NCBI RefSeq assembly: GCF_012427845.1
Contig: NZ_CP038498.1
Location: 4,278,001 to 4,342,000, forward strand
DNA: 64,000 nt
Direction: 5' to 3'
DNA from: Pectobacterium punjabense
GTDB lineage: Bacteria; Pseudomonadota; Gammaproteobacteria; Enterobacterales; Enterobacteriaceae
Shown here: positions 40,337 through 48,386 of the stretch, in pieces
How the letters are laid out: every line of letters begins with the position of its first letter
How positions within the stretch are numbered: the first letter of the stretch is position 1
Translations under genes and position numbers: made by a program
Notes under the pieces: model-generated
The model's database searches: none
The model's input: only the letters and a program-made list of their open reading frames with translations
What the model was told of the DNA's origin: nothing

Positions 40337-41494
40337 TCATTTCAGCCACTGTAGCGGGAAATAGTCGGGACGATCCTGCGTCAATGTTCCCATGTAATCG
40401 CTGCACCACCGGTAGACTTCCTCAATGTACGGCACGCTAACGGCCAGGTTCTCTGCAAGGGTCACCAGCAGGCTCAGGCCGTAGGCAATATCCTCCTGAA
40501 ACACCCGATGCTGCGTATCAAACACGTACCCACCAGCATCATGTTTTCGCAGCGGCAGACCGATGCCGTGATAAGCCTGATTGGTGCGCAGTACGGAAAG
40601 CATCGTGTGCGCATCGGCAATCTGCTCGCCATAAGCATCGATAATCTCCTGCTTGAGCGGCAGTACCGAACCCAACTGCACGCTAAGCCGCGCCTCCAGC
40701 GCCGCACACAGCCGCTGGTTCTCCTCGTCCATACGTTCCAGATAATAGGCTCCGAGTTCCGGGCAATCATTCCACCAGCACAGCGGCTGCGGGAAAGGCC
40801 GGGCATGCCACTGTCCGTAGGGGCCGATAAGACCATAAATCACCGCACTGTGCATAATTGGGTTACCCGGCGTCAGCGTGATCTCCAAATAATCCGGCAA
40901 GAGCACAACGGGCGCAGCATAGAGCCGTTGCAGCAGCGCCACCAGCGCCTGCTGGCTCGCAGCGGTTTCACGCCGATGGGTGGCGACATACAGCGTGGAT
41001 TTTTCCCCCCCCATCTTGATCGACTGACCCGGCAGCAAATCAAACGCAATGTGCGCCACATCCTTCATTCCCCAAATCACTGCATTTGGGCAAGCGGCCA
41101 GCTCGCGTTCGGCCAGCCAGTCAAAACCACAAAAACCGGGAATTGCGCCAACGTAAACCGGTTTGTTGGCAGGTAAATGGGGAACGATCCGCGCCAGAAT
41201 ATCAGCGCGAAAGTTAGCGGGAACGGTGATGATAACCACATCGGCATCACGGCAGGCTTCCGCCGGATCGCAGGTCACGCAGTCTGGCGTAGCCGTCAGT
41301 ACCTCGCCATCCGGCAGCAGCGCGTGTAGCCGTTTACCGTGCTGTTGGTAGGCTGCCAGCAGACGGGGATGGCTGCCCAGCAGCGTCACCTCGACGTCCG
41401 GTAACTGCGTAAACAGCACCGTGGCGAGATGGCCGGTCTTGCCAGCCCCACAAATCACCACGTTAAGCGGCTGTGCACTTAGCGATTCGCTCAT
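40337..41494 (-). CDS. Octopine/nopaline dehydrogenase family protein, candidate SbnB substitute
   Basis: NAD(P)-dependent opine dehydrogenase of 385 aa. The Rossmann start is NVVICGAGKTGHLATVLF (residues 11-28) and the substrate domain carries NPIMHSAVIYG (211-221) with His215 at the place of the catalytic His of octopine dehydrogenases (His212 in the scallop enzyme). Opine dehydrogenases join or split an amino acid and a 2-oxo acid through a secondary amine. Here it lies between the exporter and an SbnA-like synthase, where staphyloferrin B loci have SbnB. It could oxidise the opine-like SbnA product to L-2,3-diaminopropionate and 2-oxoglutarate. Family assignment is firm; the reaction is inference. 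Confidence 0.82.
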   Translation of the reverse strand: MSESLSAQPLNVVICGAGKTGHLATVLFTQLPDVEVTLLGSHPRLLAAYQQHGKRLHALLPDGEVLTATPDCVTCDPAEACRDADVVIITVPANFRADILARIVPHLPANKPVYVGAIPGFCGFDWLAERELAACPNAVIWGMKDVAHIAFDLLPGQSIKMGGEKSTLYVATHRRETAASQQALVALLQRLYAAPVVLLPDYLEITLTPGNPIMHSAVIYGLIGPYGQWHARPFPQPLCWWNDCPELGAYYLERMDEENQRLCAALEARLSVQLGSVLPLKQEIIDAYGEQIADAHTMLSVLRTNQAYHGIGLPLRKHDAGGYVFDTQHRVFQEDIAYGLSLLVTLAENLAVSVPYIEEVYRWCSDYMGTLTQDRPDYFPLQWLK

Positions 41495-41504
41495 CCTTGG
41501 CTCC

Positions 41505-42521
41505 TTAACTTGCCTGCTCCAGAGAAATCGCGTTGCCCAGCCAGCGATCCAGATCGTGCCACACGCTGTTATCCGTCAGATTACGTGCCGCCAGCCACTC
41601 TTCGTTAAACACCGTATGCAGGTATTTTTCACCGCCGTCGGCGATCGCCAACACAACGTTGCCACCGATACGATCCTGATAGATCAGTTCCAGCGCTTTA
41701 TAGATCACCCCGCCGGTCGAGCCGCCAACCAGCAGACCGTAGTGGCGTGCGATATAGCGTGCTGTTTCAAATGCTTGCGAATCCGAAACCTGCTCACCGC
41801 AGTCGATACAGCTGTAATCCAGCACCAGTCCCACCGTATCCCCCGCTGGCGTACCAGTGCCGGACTGATAGTAGGGTTTGCCGGGGTGGCCGAAGACGAT
41901 GGAACCCACCGGTTCAACGGCAATGGTCATAATATCCGGGTTGTGCACCTTCAGGCCGTGAGAAATACCGGTCATCGATCCCCCCGTGCCCACGCAACCG
42001 ACAAACGCGTCGATCTTGCCAATCTGACTGAACAGCTCGCGGACAAGATCGGCATAGCCGCCCGCATTCGCCGCATTGTCCGACTGATTCATAAACACCG
42101 CACCGGGAATGTCCTGTGCCAGCTGCGCCGCCATACGCTGACGTTCCACTACCGCCACCTCATCTTCGCCATAATCACCGGAGACATAGCGAATTTCCGC
42201 CCCCAGCGCGCGCATGATGGCAATTTTGTCCGGTGCCGCATGATGATCGACCACGGCAATAAAGCGCAGACCGTATTCGATCGACGCCAATGCCAGTCCG
42301 ATACCGGTATTACCCGATGACGACTCGACAATGGTGCCACCGGGGCGGATTTTCCCTGACTTCAGTCCGGCAACAATCATATTTCTCGCCATGCGATCCT
42401 TCATGCTGCCACCGGGGTTGTTCTTCTCCACTTTTAAAAACAAACGCGTGTCCCCATAGGGAACGGGAATGTGTATAACGGGCGTATTACCAATCAAATC
42501 AGTTACTTTACTCAGGATCAT
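41505..42521 (-). CDS. PLP-dependent synthase, SbnA-like (O-phosphoserine + glutamate)
   Basis: Fold-type II PLP enzyme of the cysteine synthase family, 338 aa. The PLP Lys is Lys41 in NPGGSMKDR, the SbnA/cystathionine synthase variant rather than the NPSxSVKxR of CysK. SSSGNTGIGLA binds the substrate carboxylate and GTGGSMTGIS the PLP phosphate. The block EPVGSIVFG resembles SbnA. SbnA makes N-(1-amino-1-carboxy-2-ethyl)-L-glutamate. The start is ATG 42521 with GGAG at good distance; an upstream in-frame GTG at 42545 overlaps the decarboxylase gene. Placed between the dehydrogenase and decarboxylase genes, which argues for diaminopropionate synthesis over cysteine synthesis. Confidence 0.8.
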   Translation of the reverse strand: MILSKVTDLIGNTPVIHIPVPYGDTRLFLKVEKNNPGGSMKDRMARNMIVAGLKSGKIRPGGTIVESSSGNTGIGLALASIEYGLRFIAVVDHHAAPDKIAIMRALGAEIRYVSGDYGEDEVAVVERQRMAAQLAQDIPGAVFMNQSDNAANAGGYADLVRELFSQIGKIDAFVGCVGTGGSMTGISHGLKVHNPDIMTIAVEPVGSIVFGHPGKPYYQSGTGTPAGDTVGLVLDYSCIDCGEQVSDSQAFETARYIARHYGLLVGGSTGGVIYKALELIYQDRIGGNVVLAIADGGEKYLHTVFNEEWLAARNLTDNSVWHDLDRWLGNAISLEQAS

Positions 42522-42534
42522 GGTTCTGCTCCAT

Positions 42535-43938
42535 TCAGTTATCACTGGAAAAAATCAGCTCACCTTTCTTACCTTTGAAAGCGCACAGGCGCGCAGGCAG
42601 CGGATGCCGATGAAACGCGTTCTCCAGCAGGTCCATTTGGTATCCCGCCGTATTCGCGTAAATCAGTAAATCGCCTGGCTGCGGCACGGTTCGAAAATGA
42701 ATCAATCGGTTCGTAATGACATCGTCGTCCAGACAGCTGTGTCCGGCGATCCAGGATTTGCCCGGCACCAGAGGCGTGTCTTTTTTGACGGAAAAAACAT
42801 GCAGAGGATCAATCAAAAACTCAGAGTTAAACCAGGTTTCACACGCGCTAAAGCTGCTGCCTTCCACAAACACGACGTGGTTGCCATCCGGCTGGCGGCG
42901 CGTGCGCGTGACGCGAAACACGGTAATCGCACTTTGGTCAGCCAGGCTGCGTCCCGGCTCAATCGCCAGAATCAGGCCGTGCTGCTTGAGCACGTCCGCT
43001 ACGCGGTTCTGTCCGATTGAGCCGGACAGGAATGCTTCAAGATAGTCGGCTGCCGAACGCTCGCCGCCGTACGGGTAAAACGAGGTCGGCACCTGACCGT
43101 GGCGGTAATCCGCCGCATTCTGCTTCGCTAAATAATCCTGATAGCGTGAAGCCGAAAGATATTGAATCGGCAATCCGCCGCCGATATCAATAATGACCGG
43201 CTGCAACCCCCGGGACTGCGCCCGCTCCAGTAATGGCAATAGCTCGGCGAATGCCGCCACGCGGGTATCGGGCTCATAGCCGCCGAGATGGAAATGGAAG
43301 CCTTCTAAACGCAGCGCATCCTGCCTGACGCTCAGCGCCTCCAGACAACGTTCGACCTCATCGGCCAACATGCCAAAACGGCTAGCCTGTGCGAACGATG
43401 GGCGATAGCGCAGCAGGACCCGCACCGGCTTCGTCACGCGCAGCAAATCTGCCAGCGCGAGCACCTCGTCGAACTCTTCCGGTGAATCCAGCACGATAAG
43501 CGCACGGTGATGAACCAGCGCCGTCAGGAACTCACGCGTTTTTGCCGGGCCGGTGGCGCACAGCCGTGCGCCATCGCCGCCTGCCCGCAGCGCATCGTTC
43601 AGTTCCTGTAGGCTGGAAACATCCACGCCAACACCCGCATTAACCGCCGCCTGTACCAGCCCCGGCGATTTGTTCACCTTCGCGCCGTAGTACAGGCGGC
43701 AGTCCACGTCGTGACGCTGCAACACAGTTCGCAATGCCGCGATATTGTTAGCCACGGTGTGCGGCCAGACAATATTCAGCGGAGACCCATACTGTTCAAC
43801 CAGCCATGACAACCTTTGGGTCGAGTCGAAAAGGAACTGTTCAATCTCACTATCCAGATAAGGCGTCAGTCTTTCAGGCCAGTGTGCCTGCATAACAGAG
43901 TGGGAAGACGCTGCGGCAAAGCTAAACAGGTTGCTCAT
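42535..43938 (-). CDS. PLP-dependent amino-acid decarboxylase, SbnH/PvsE-like
   Basis: Fold-type III PLP decarboxylase (467 aa) of the diaminopimelate/ornithine decarboxylase family. Lys87 in YYGAKVNKSP forms the Schiff base; GFHFHLGGYE, DIGGGLPI and EPGRSLADQ bind PLP phosphate and ring; the C-terminal active-site Cys/Asp is in GHSCLDDDV near residue 400. In siderophore loci such enzymes (SbnH, PvsE) remove the carboxyl of a diaminopropionyl or citryl-diaminopropionyl unit, leaving a diaminoethane moiety. 39 bp downstream of the receptor gene, in the same direction. Confidence 0.83.
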   Translation of the reverse strand: MSNLFSFAAASSHSVMQAHWPERLTPYLDSEIEQFLFDSTQRLSWLVEQYGSPLNIVWPHTVANNIAALRTVLQRHDVDCRLYYGAKVNKSPGLVQAAVNAGVGVDVSSLQELNDALRAGGDGARLCATGPAKTREFLTALVHHRALIVLDSPEEFDEVLALADLLRVTKPVRVLLRYRPSFAQASRFGMLADEVERCLEALSVRQDALRLEGFHFHLGGYEPDTRVAAFAELLPLLERAQSRGLQPVIIDIGGGLPIQYLSASRYQDYLAKQNAADYRHGQVPTSFYPYGGERSAADYLEAFLSGSIGQNRVADVLKQHGLILAIEPGRSLADQSAITVFRVTRTRRQPDGNHVVFVEGSSFSACETWFNSEFLIDPLHVFSVKKDTPLVPGKSWIAGHSCLDDDVITNRLIHFRTVPQPGDLLIYANTAGYQMDLLENAFHRHPLPARLCAFKGKKGELIFSSDN

Positions 43939-43977
43939 TGCTATCTCCTAACGTTCGGTTCCTGAAAACGCATGCCC

Positions 43978-46152
43978 TTAGAAATCAACCGCCACGGACA
44001 GCATCAGCGTCCGCGGCGTTCCTTGCGATACCGTGCTGAACGACGTCACGCCAGACCAGTAGTTGTGGTCAAAAGCGTTAAGGACATCTGCTCGGAACGT
44101 GGTCGGTGCGTTATAGATGCGCGTCTTGTAACGGGCGCCGAAATCAACGGTGGTCCAGGAAGGAATGGATTGAGTATTGATGGTGTTGACGTTCTGCTTC
44201 CCGTTATGGGTGACGTTGGCGTTCAGCGTCAGATCGCGCAGGAACGGCAGGTCATATTCCAAGCCGGCGTTAGCCTGAAAACGCGACGTACCCGGTGCGC
44301 GCTTGCCCTGCGCCCCCGGTGTCACGCTTTTGGTTAGTTCAGCATCCAGCAGCATCACGCCGCCCGTCAGACGTAGATCCTCCAGCGGTGAACCGACCAC
44401 ATCCAGTTCGATACCCCGATTGCGCTGCTCGTTAGCCTCAATAAACTCACTGCCCGGTCCGTTAGCTAACGCGCCGCTCGGTTTGGTGATCTGGAAGACA
44501 CTCAGCGTAGAAATCGTCCCCAGCGCATCCACTTTTACCCCAGCCTCGTACTGCTTGCTCTTATACGGCGACAGTACTTGACCTGCATTCGATGCATTAT
44601 CTGGAGCAATTTGGCCTTGGCTCAGACCTTCAATGTAGTTGGCGTAGAGCGAGACGTGCTGCCAAGGTTTAACAATCACCCCGAGCATCGGAGTAATTGC
44701 ACTCTTGTCATAAGAAGAACGCACAACAAAGTTATCTGAGCTAACTTTCTGGTAGCGTAACCCACCAGTAACCTGCAACGTATCGTTCCAGAAACCGAGC
44801 GTATCCGCCAACGCGATACCCGATAGTGCGGTGGAAGAACGCTTAACAACATCAGGTTCGTTAATGCTCTGCTCAGGGATATAGACTGGGTTATAAATGT
44901 TACTGTTAACATTTAACGTAGAGCGAATACCACTTGATAACTGATCACGATAGTAGCTAGTTTGTGCGGATAATTTGTGCGTTATCGAACCTGTTTCAGC
45001 TTCTGCCCGAATACCAGTTGCCAAGTTATAACGACTGACGTTAGAACGAAAACCCACCATGCTGGATACTGAGTCACCATTATTATTAATCAGCGGGACC
45101 TGCTCCGATACGCGATGAACATGACTGCTAGAGCCTCCAGCATCGGTAAACCAAGTGACGTTATCCGCCAAATCGTATTCGGTATGCAGCAACACCGACT
45201 GATCTTTGGAGTGCCAGAATCCCCACGGCTGGGAAATATTGGTGTTACCATCCGGTGCATCGGGCACGGTCACACCCTGCGCGAACAAATAAGGGCGAGA
45301 CGGCGCACGGGTTTTCAGATGCTGAGTGATAAGATCCAACGTGGCGCGGAAGCGTTCTGATGAGAAATCCAGCCCGAGCGCGCCGACCTGCGTGCGCTTG
45401 TCGCTGCCGTCCCACACGGTGTCACCATAGCCATAGTTACCATTAAAACGGACGCCGAGCAGATTATTATTGTCCAGCGCATAAACGCGGGAGATATCCG
45501 CATGCTGCGTGAGTTGAGAATCAGACTGCCAGCTGGTGGTGAGGCGGGTCAGATTGCCGACGGTAGTCGGGCGTTTGGTGACGGCGTTAATCACGCCGCC
45601 CACGCTGCTGTTAGGTGACAGCCCGTACAGCAGCGCCGACGGCCCTTTCAGCACTTCCACCCGCTCGATGTAGTCGGTCATCAGTTGGTAGTTGGGCGCG
45701 ACGCCGTAGACACCATTCATGGCGATATCGCTCAGATTACCTTCGTTGAGCGGGAAACCGCGGATGTAATAAGAATCCAGCAGACCGCCCTGCGAACTAC
45801 TGACTCGCACCGAGGCGTCATGCGCGACTACCTGCCCCAGCGTCTGCGCCTGCTTGTTTTCAATAAACGATGAGGTCATGTTGCTGACATTAAATGGCGT
45901 ATCCATCACGTCCTTTTTGCCCAGCAGCCCGGTGCTGGACGCACGCGCCGACATGCCGCCCGCCACCAGCCCCTGCGCAGCCTCAGCGTCTTTGGCTTCG
46001 ACCACGATAGTGGAATCATCGCGCTCGCCCGTTGCCGACTGCACGGGTATCGCGATGCCGCTTAGCACAGCCGTTACGGCGATGGCCAACGCGGAGGGAA
46101 TAGGAAAACGAGTCTTCCCGGTAGGTGGAGTGAAGTTCTTCCTGGCGTTCAT
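43978..46152 (-). CDS. TonB-dependent siderophore receptor
   Basis: Outer-membrane 22-strand barrel with plug (about 724 aa). The start is placed at ATG 46152 (MNARKNFTPPTG); the open frame begins with a TTG 7 codons earlier. Signal peptide to about IPVQSA, then a TonB-box-like DDSTIVVEA, plug with VMDTPFNVSNMTSSFIENKQAQTLGQVVAHDASVRV, YYIRGFPLN and VEVLKGPSALLYGLSPNSSVGGVINAVTKRP, and a barrel ending in LMLSVAVDF with a terminal Phe. No N-terminal signalling domain, so it is not of the FecA type. Belongs to the FoxA/FhuA-like siderophore receptor group; should import the siderophore made by this island. Confidence 0.92.
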   Translation of the reverse strand: MNARKNFTPPTGKTRFPIPSALAIAVTAVLSGIAIPVQSATGERDDSTIVVEAKDAEAAQGLVAGGMSARASSTGLLGKKDVMDTPFNVSNMTSSFIENKQAQTLGQVVAHDASVRVSSSQGGLLDSYYIRGFPLNEGNLSDIAMNGVYGVAPNYQLMTDYIERVEVLKGPSALLYGLSPNSSVGGVINAVTKRPTTVGNLTRLTTSWQSDSQLTQHADISRVYALDNNNLLGVRFNGNYGYGDTVWDGSDKRTQVGALGLDFSSERFRATLDLITQHLKTRAPSRPYLFAQGVTVPDAPDGNTNISQPWGFWHSKDQSVLLHTEYDLADNVTWFTDAGGSSSHVHRVSEQVPLINNNGDSVSSMVGFRSNVSRYNLATGIRAEAETGSITHKLSAQTSYYRDQLSSGIRSTLNVNSNIYNPVYIPEQSINEPDVVKRSSTALSGIALADTLGFWNDTLQVTGGLRYQKVSSDNFVVRSSYDKSAITPMLGVIVKPWQHVSLYANYIEGLSQGQIAPDNASNAGQVLSPYKSKQYEAGVKVDALGTISTLSVFQITKPSGALANGPGSEFIEANEQRNRGIELDVVGSPLEDLRLTGGVMLLDAELTKSVTPGAQGKRAPGTSRFQANAGLEYDLPFLRDLTLNANVTHNGKQNVNTINTQSIPSWTTVDFGARYKTRIYNAPTTFRADVLNAFDHNYWSGVTSFSTVSQGTPRTLMLSVAVDF

Positions 46153-46189
46153 CAACAAAGTTATCCATCTCAAAATGAGGAGTGAAAAA

Positions 46190-46226
46190 GATGCTCCCGT
46201 TTTTCAGCCTGTGGGGCAGGAGCATC
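46190..46226 (-). terminator. Attenuator-like hairpin between the synthetase and receptor genes
   Basis: GATGCTCC (46190-46197) and GGAGCATC (46219-46226) pair; read on the minus strand the stem is followed by TTTTTC. It sits just after the synthetase stop and before the receptor start. It may cut transcription partly so that the synthetase is expressed more than the downstream genes, or end a separate transcript. Confidence 0.55.
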
Positions 46227-46234
46227 GCCATACA

Positions 46235-48136
46235 TCACGATCCGATGCGGGTTTCTTCCCCTTCCGCGAGGAAGGGATTGCTCAGACCATGCTGAATTCG
46301 GTAATCGCGGTATTCCTGAATGTGCATGCGCAGCAGCGAACGCGTATACCAGGGCTGGGTCAAAAACATGTCGCGTTCGGTCTGCCACAGATCGCCATCA
46401 ACGCGCGACTTCACCGCGTCAAACGCCGCGGCGGTTTCTTCCTTCATCACCTGCCACAGCCGGGCATCGGCAAAGCCGTATTCCGCGCTGAGCGCCAGCG
46501 CCAGTTCGTGCAGGTGGCTGACAAAGCAGGCATCAACGACAAACATCCGCACGGGTTCGATATCGTCTTCAAACACCGTGGGCAGAATGCCGGGCCAGAC
46601 GTAGGGTTGCAGATGATGCCCGCGCTGACGCAGCAGCGGTGCGTAGGTGCGCCCGTCGCCGAAATCACGGATTAATAGCCCTTGCGCGACACCTTCAGAT
46701 GAAAAGAGGATCTGGCTGTTCTGCTGATGCGCTTCCAGCCCGATGCCGTACAGCAGATAGATAGCGATAACAGGACGAGTAACGGCGCGCACGTATTGGC
46801 GGAACCATGCCTCTGCGCCGAGCCCGGAAAGCGTAACCAGCTCGGTGAACAGTGGCTGGTCGCGGTGAGGCAGCGCCGTAAACAGTGTGGCGACGGTCAC
46901 GGGCAGCGCGCCGTCAGCGCGTTCATAGGCGTGCGCATCGCGGAAAACGACAGAGAGGTGTTTGCCCGGCGCGTCATCCTGATGAACCGCGTGCTTGTAG
47001 TGGAAAGCGGCTTCTTCGCGGAAAAATTCCAATCGCTGTTCGAATCCCCCTTCCTGCACCAGAATCGCCTCGATAATGGCGCTGATGCGCGGCCCCATGT
47101 GGATCGATTTCGCCTGTAGACTACGCATTTCGCTGGTCATCCAGATGGCGACAGGCAGTTTGATGAAGGGGGAAGAAGGCGGTTCAACAGGCAAAACCGT
47201 ACGAAACGACATGCCCGGAAGCGTGATGAGATCGGGGCCGTCGGTAAGCAGAATCCCTTCGGCGATCTCGTCCGCGTAGTGGGATTTCACCCAGTTTTCC
47301 AAATGCCAACTGTGGATGGGCAGCGGGAGCCATTGCGCCTCATCCAGCCCCTGTTGATTCAGGCGCTGCTTCCATTCCTGCCAGAGCGCCGGGAACGCTT
47401 GAGCAAACCACTGATGAAAATCATCGACATGTGGCATACATTCCACATACGCCATATCACGGCGTAGTGCGGTAATACGCAATGGTACACGGGCATTGAA
47501 TTCGGGTGACAGCAGTTGGACGTCTTCGTCACTCAGGCCCGGACGAGATTTCCAGGTCGGGTAGTAGGGATGCCCTTCCAGCGATCCCCACTGATCGAGA
47601 AACATGGCGGCATCGCGAATACTTCGCTGCCGACGCAGCCATTGCGTGAAATATTCTTGCCCATCCTGTCGCATGGCCTCAGCCACCTCAGCACGCCATT
47701 GACACCGATAGCGCCGGGCATTCGTATCATTACGGATGCTGTTAGCCACATCTCTTTTCAAGCCATTAATGCCGCTTTCTTCAGGATGGAAATCAAAACT
47801 ATCGCGGAATACATCAATCAACCGCTCGTGACCGTTGACGGGAAAAGATGTCCCATCTGAATGAATGAGAGAAATATTTCCATTATTAATATAGGTATTT
47901 GCCGGGGCTAGATAAATATCATCAAATTTCACCTCCCCTTTTCCATCTCGTAAAACAAGCGTTGCTGACCTGGAATTAACCCCATTTAAAATAAGGTCAT
48001 TTCTATTCAAAATTCCTTCAGCAAAAAAGCAACGAATCAATCGCCTCAACGCATTTTTATTTGAATAATCAGAGAGAAAATCACCTGAAATCTGATGTAT
48101 ATCCTTGTGCTTAACTGCGTCTACCTTGATATTCAT
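46235..48136 (-). CDS. IucA/IucC family NIS siderophore synthetase
   Basis: NRPS-independent siderophore synthetase that adenylates a carboxylate (usually citrate) and condenses it with an amine. 633 aa, typical length. Family blocks: LEGHPYYPTWKSRPGLSDEDVQLLSPEFNARVPLR, KLPVAIWMTSEMRSLQAKSIHMGPRIS, and GLEAHQQNSQILFSSEG. The usual His-Pro-x-x-K-R pattern is HPYYPTWKSR here, with Tyr in place of the second His. The start is ATG 48136, with an AGGAG ribosome site. It is the only NIS synthetase in the window, whereas staphyloferrin B and achromobactin loci have three. Type A, B or C cannot be settled by eye. First gene of the leftward operon. Confidence 0.92.
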   Translation of the reverse strand: MNIKVDAVKHKDIHQISGDFLSDYSNKNALRRLIRCFFAEGILNRNDLILNGVNSRSATLVLRDGKGEVKFDDIYLAPANTYINNGNISLIHSDGTSFPVNGHERLIDVFRDSFDFHPEESGINGLKRDVANSIRNDTNARRYRCQWRAEVAEAMRQDGQEYFTQWLRRQRSIRDAAMFLDQWGSLEGHPYYPTWKSRPGLSDEDVQLLSPEFNARVPLRITALRRDMAYVECMPHVDDFHQWFAQAFPALWQEWKQRLNQQGLDEAQWLPLPIHSWHLENWVKSHYADEIAEGILLTDGPDLITLPGMSFRTVLPVEPPSSPFIKLPVAIWMTSEMRSLQAKSIHMGPRISAIIEAILVQEGGFEQRLEFFREEAAFHYKHAVHQDDAPGKHLSVVFRDAHAYERADGALPVTVATLFTALPHRDQPLFTELVTLSGLGAEAWFRQYVRAVTRPVIAIYLLYGIGLEAHQQNSQILFSSEGVAQGLLIRDFGDGRTYAPLLRQRGHHLQPYVWPGILPTVFEDDIEPVRMFVVDACFVSHLHELALALSAEYGFADARLWQVMKEETAAAFDAVKSRVDGDLWQTERDMFLTQPWYTRSLLRMHIQEYRDYRIQHGLSNPFLAEGEETRIGS

Positions 48137-48301
48137 AACCACTCCTCATACCGATAAAACAAGTAATAATTAATTGCAGTAACGTATAAAAAGGTGTCAT
48201 TAGGACTCGGGTTAACACATCCCGAAACATAATAAAAATGTCGTGATAGATAGATTGAAAAATAATGAACGGAAAGCTAGCATACCATTAACGTCAATGT
48301 A

Positions 48302-48320
48302 AATAGGTATCATTCTTATT
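48302..48320. promoter_or_regulatory. Candidate Fur box in the divergent siderophore promoter region
   Basis: On the minus strand, AATAAGAATGATACCTATT matches a commonly seen Fur-box form (AATGAGAATGATTATCATT) at 14 of 19 positions. It lies 67 bp upstream of the aldolase gene and about 165 bp upstream of the synthetase gene in a 244-250 bp AT-rich divergent spacer. It predicts iron repression of both transcripts. Seen by eye only. Confidence 0.55.
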
Positions 48321-48386
48321 CGCAATTAATTAGTTACATTTTAATAAAATTATCTTAAATCAATTAATTAACAGAAGGAGAGCAGC

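Noticed and set aside
41505..42521. Ordinary cysteine synthase (CysK/CysM)
   Set aside because: The PLP Lys motif is NPGGSMKDR and the context is a siderophore operon; both fit SbnA-type enzymes better than O-acetylserine sulfhydrylase.
37423..48136. Opine metallophore (staphylopine/pseudopaline type) biosynthesis
   Set aside because: An opine dehydrogenase and a TonB receptor are present, but there is no nicotianamine-synthase-like or histidine-racemase-like gene, and the dehydrogenase is of the octopine/nopaline type. The SbnA-, SbnH- and IucA/IucC-like neighbours fit a citrate siderophore better.
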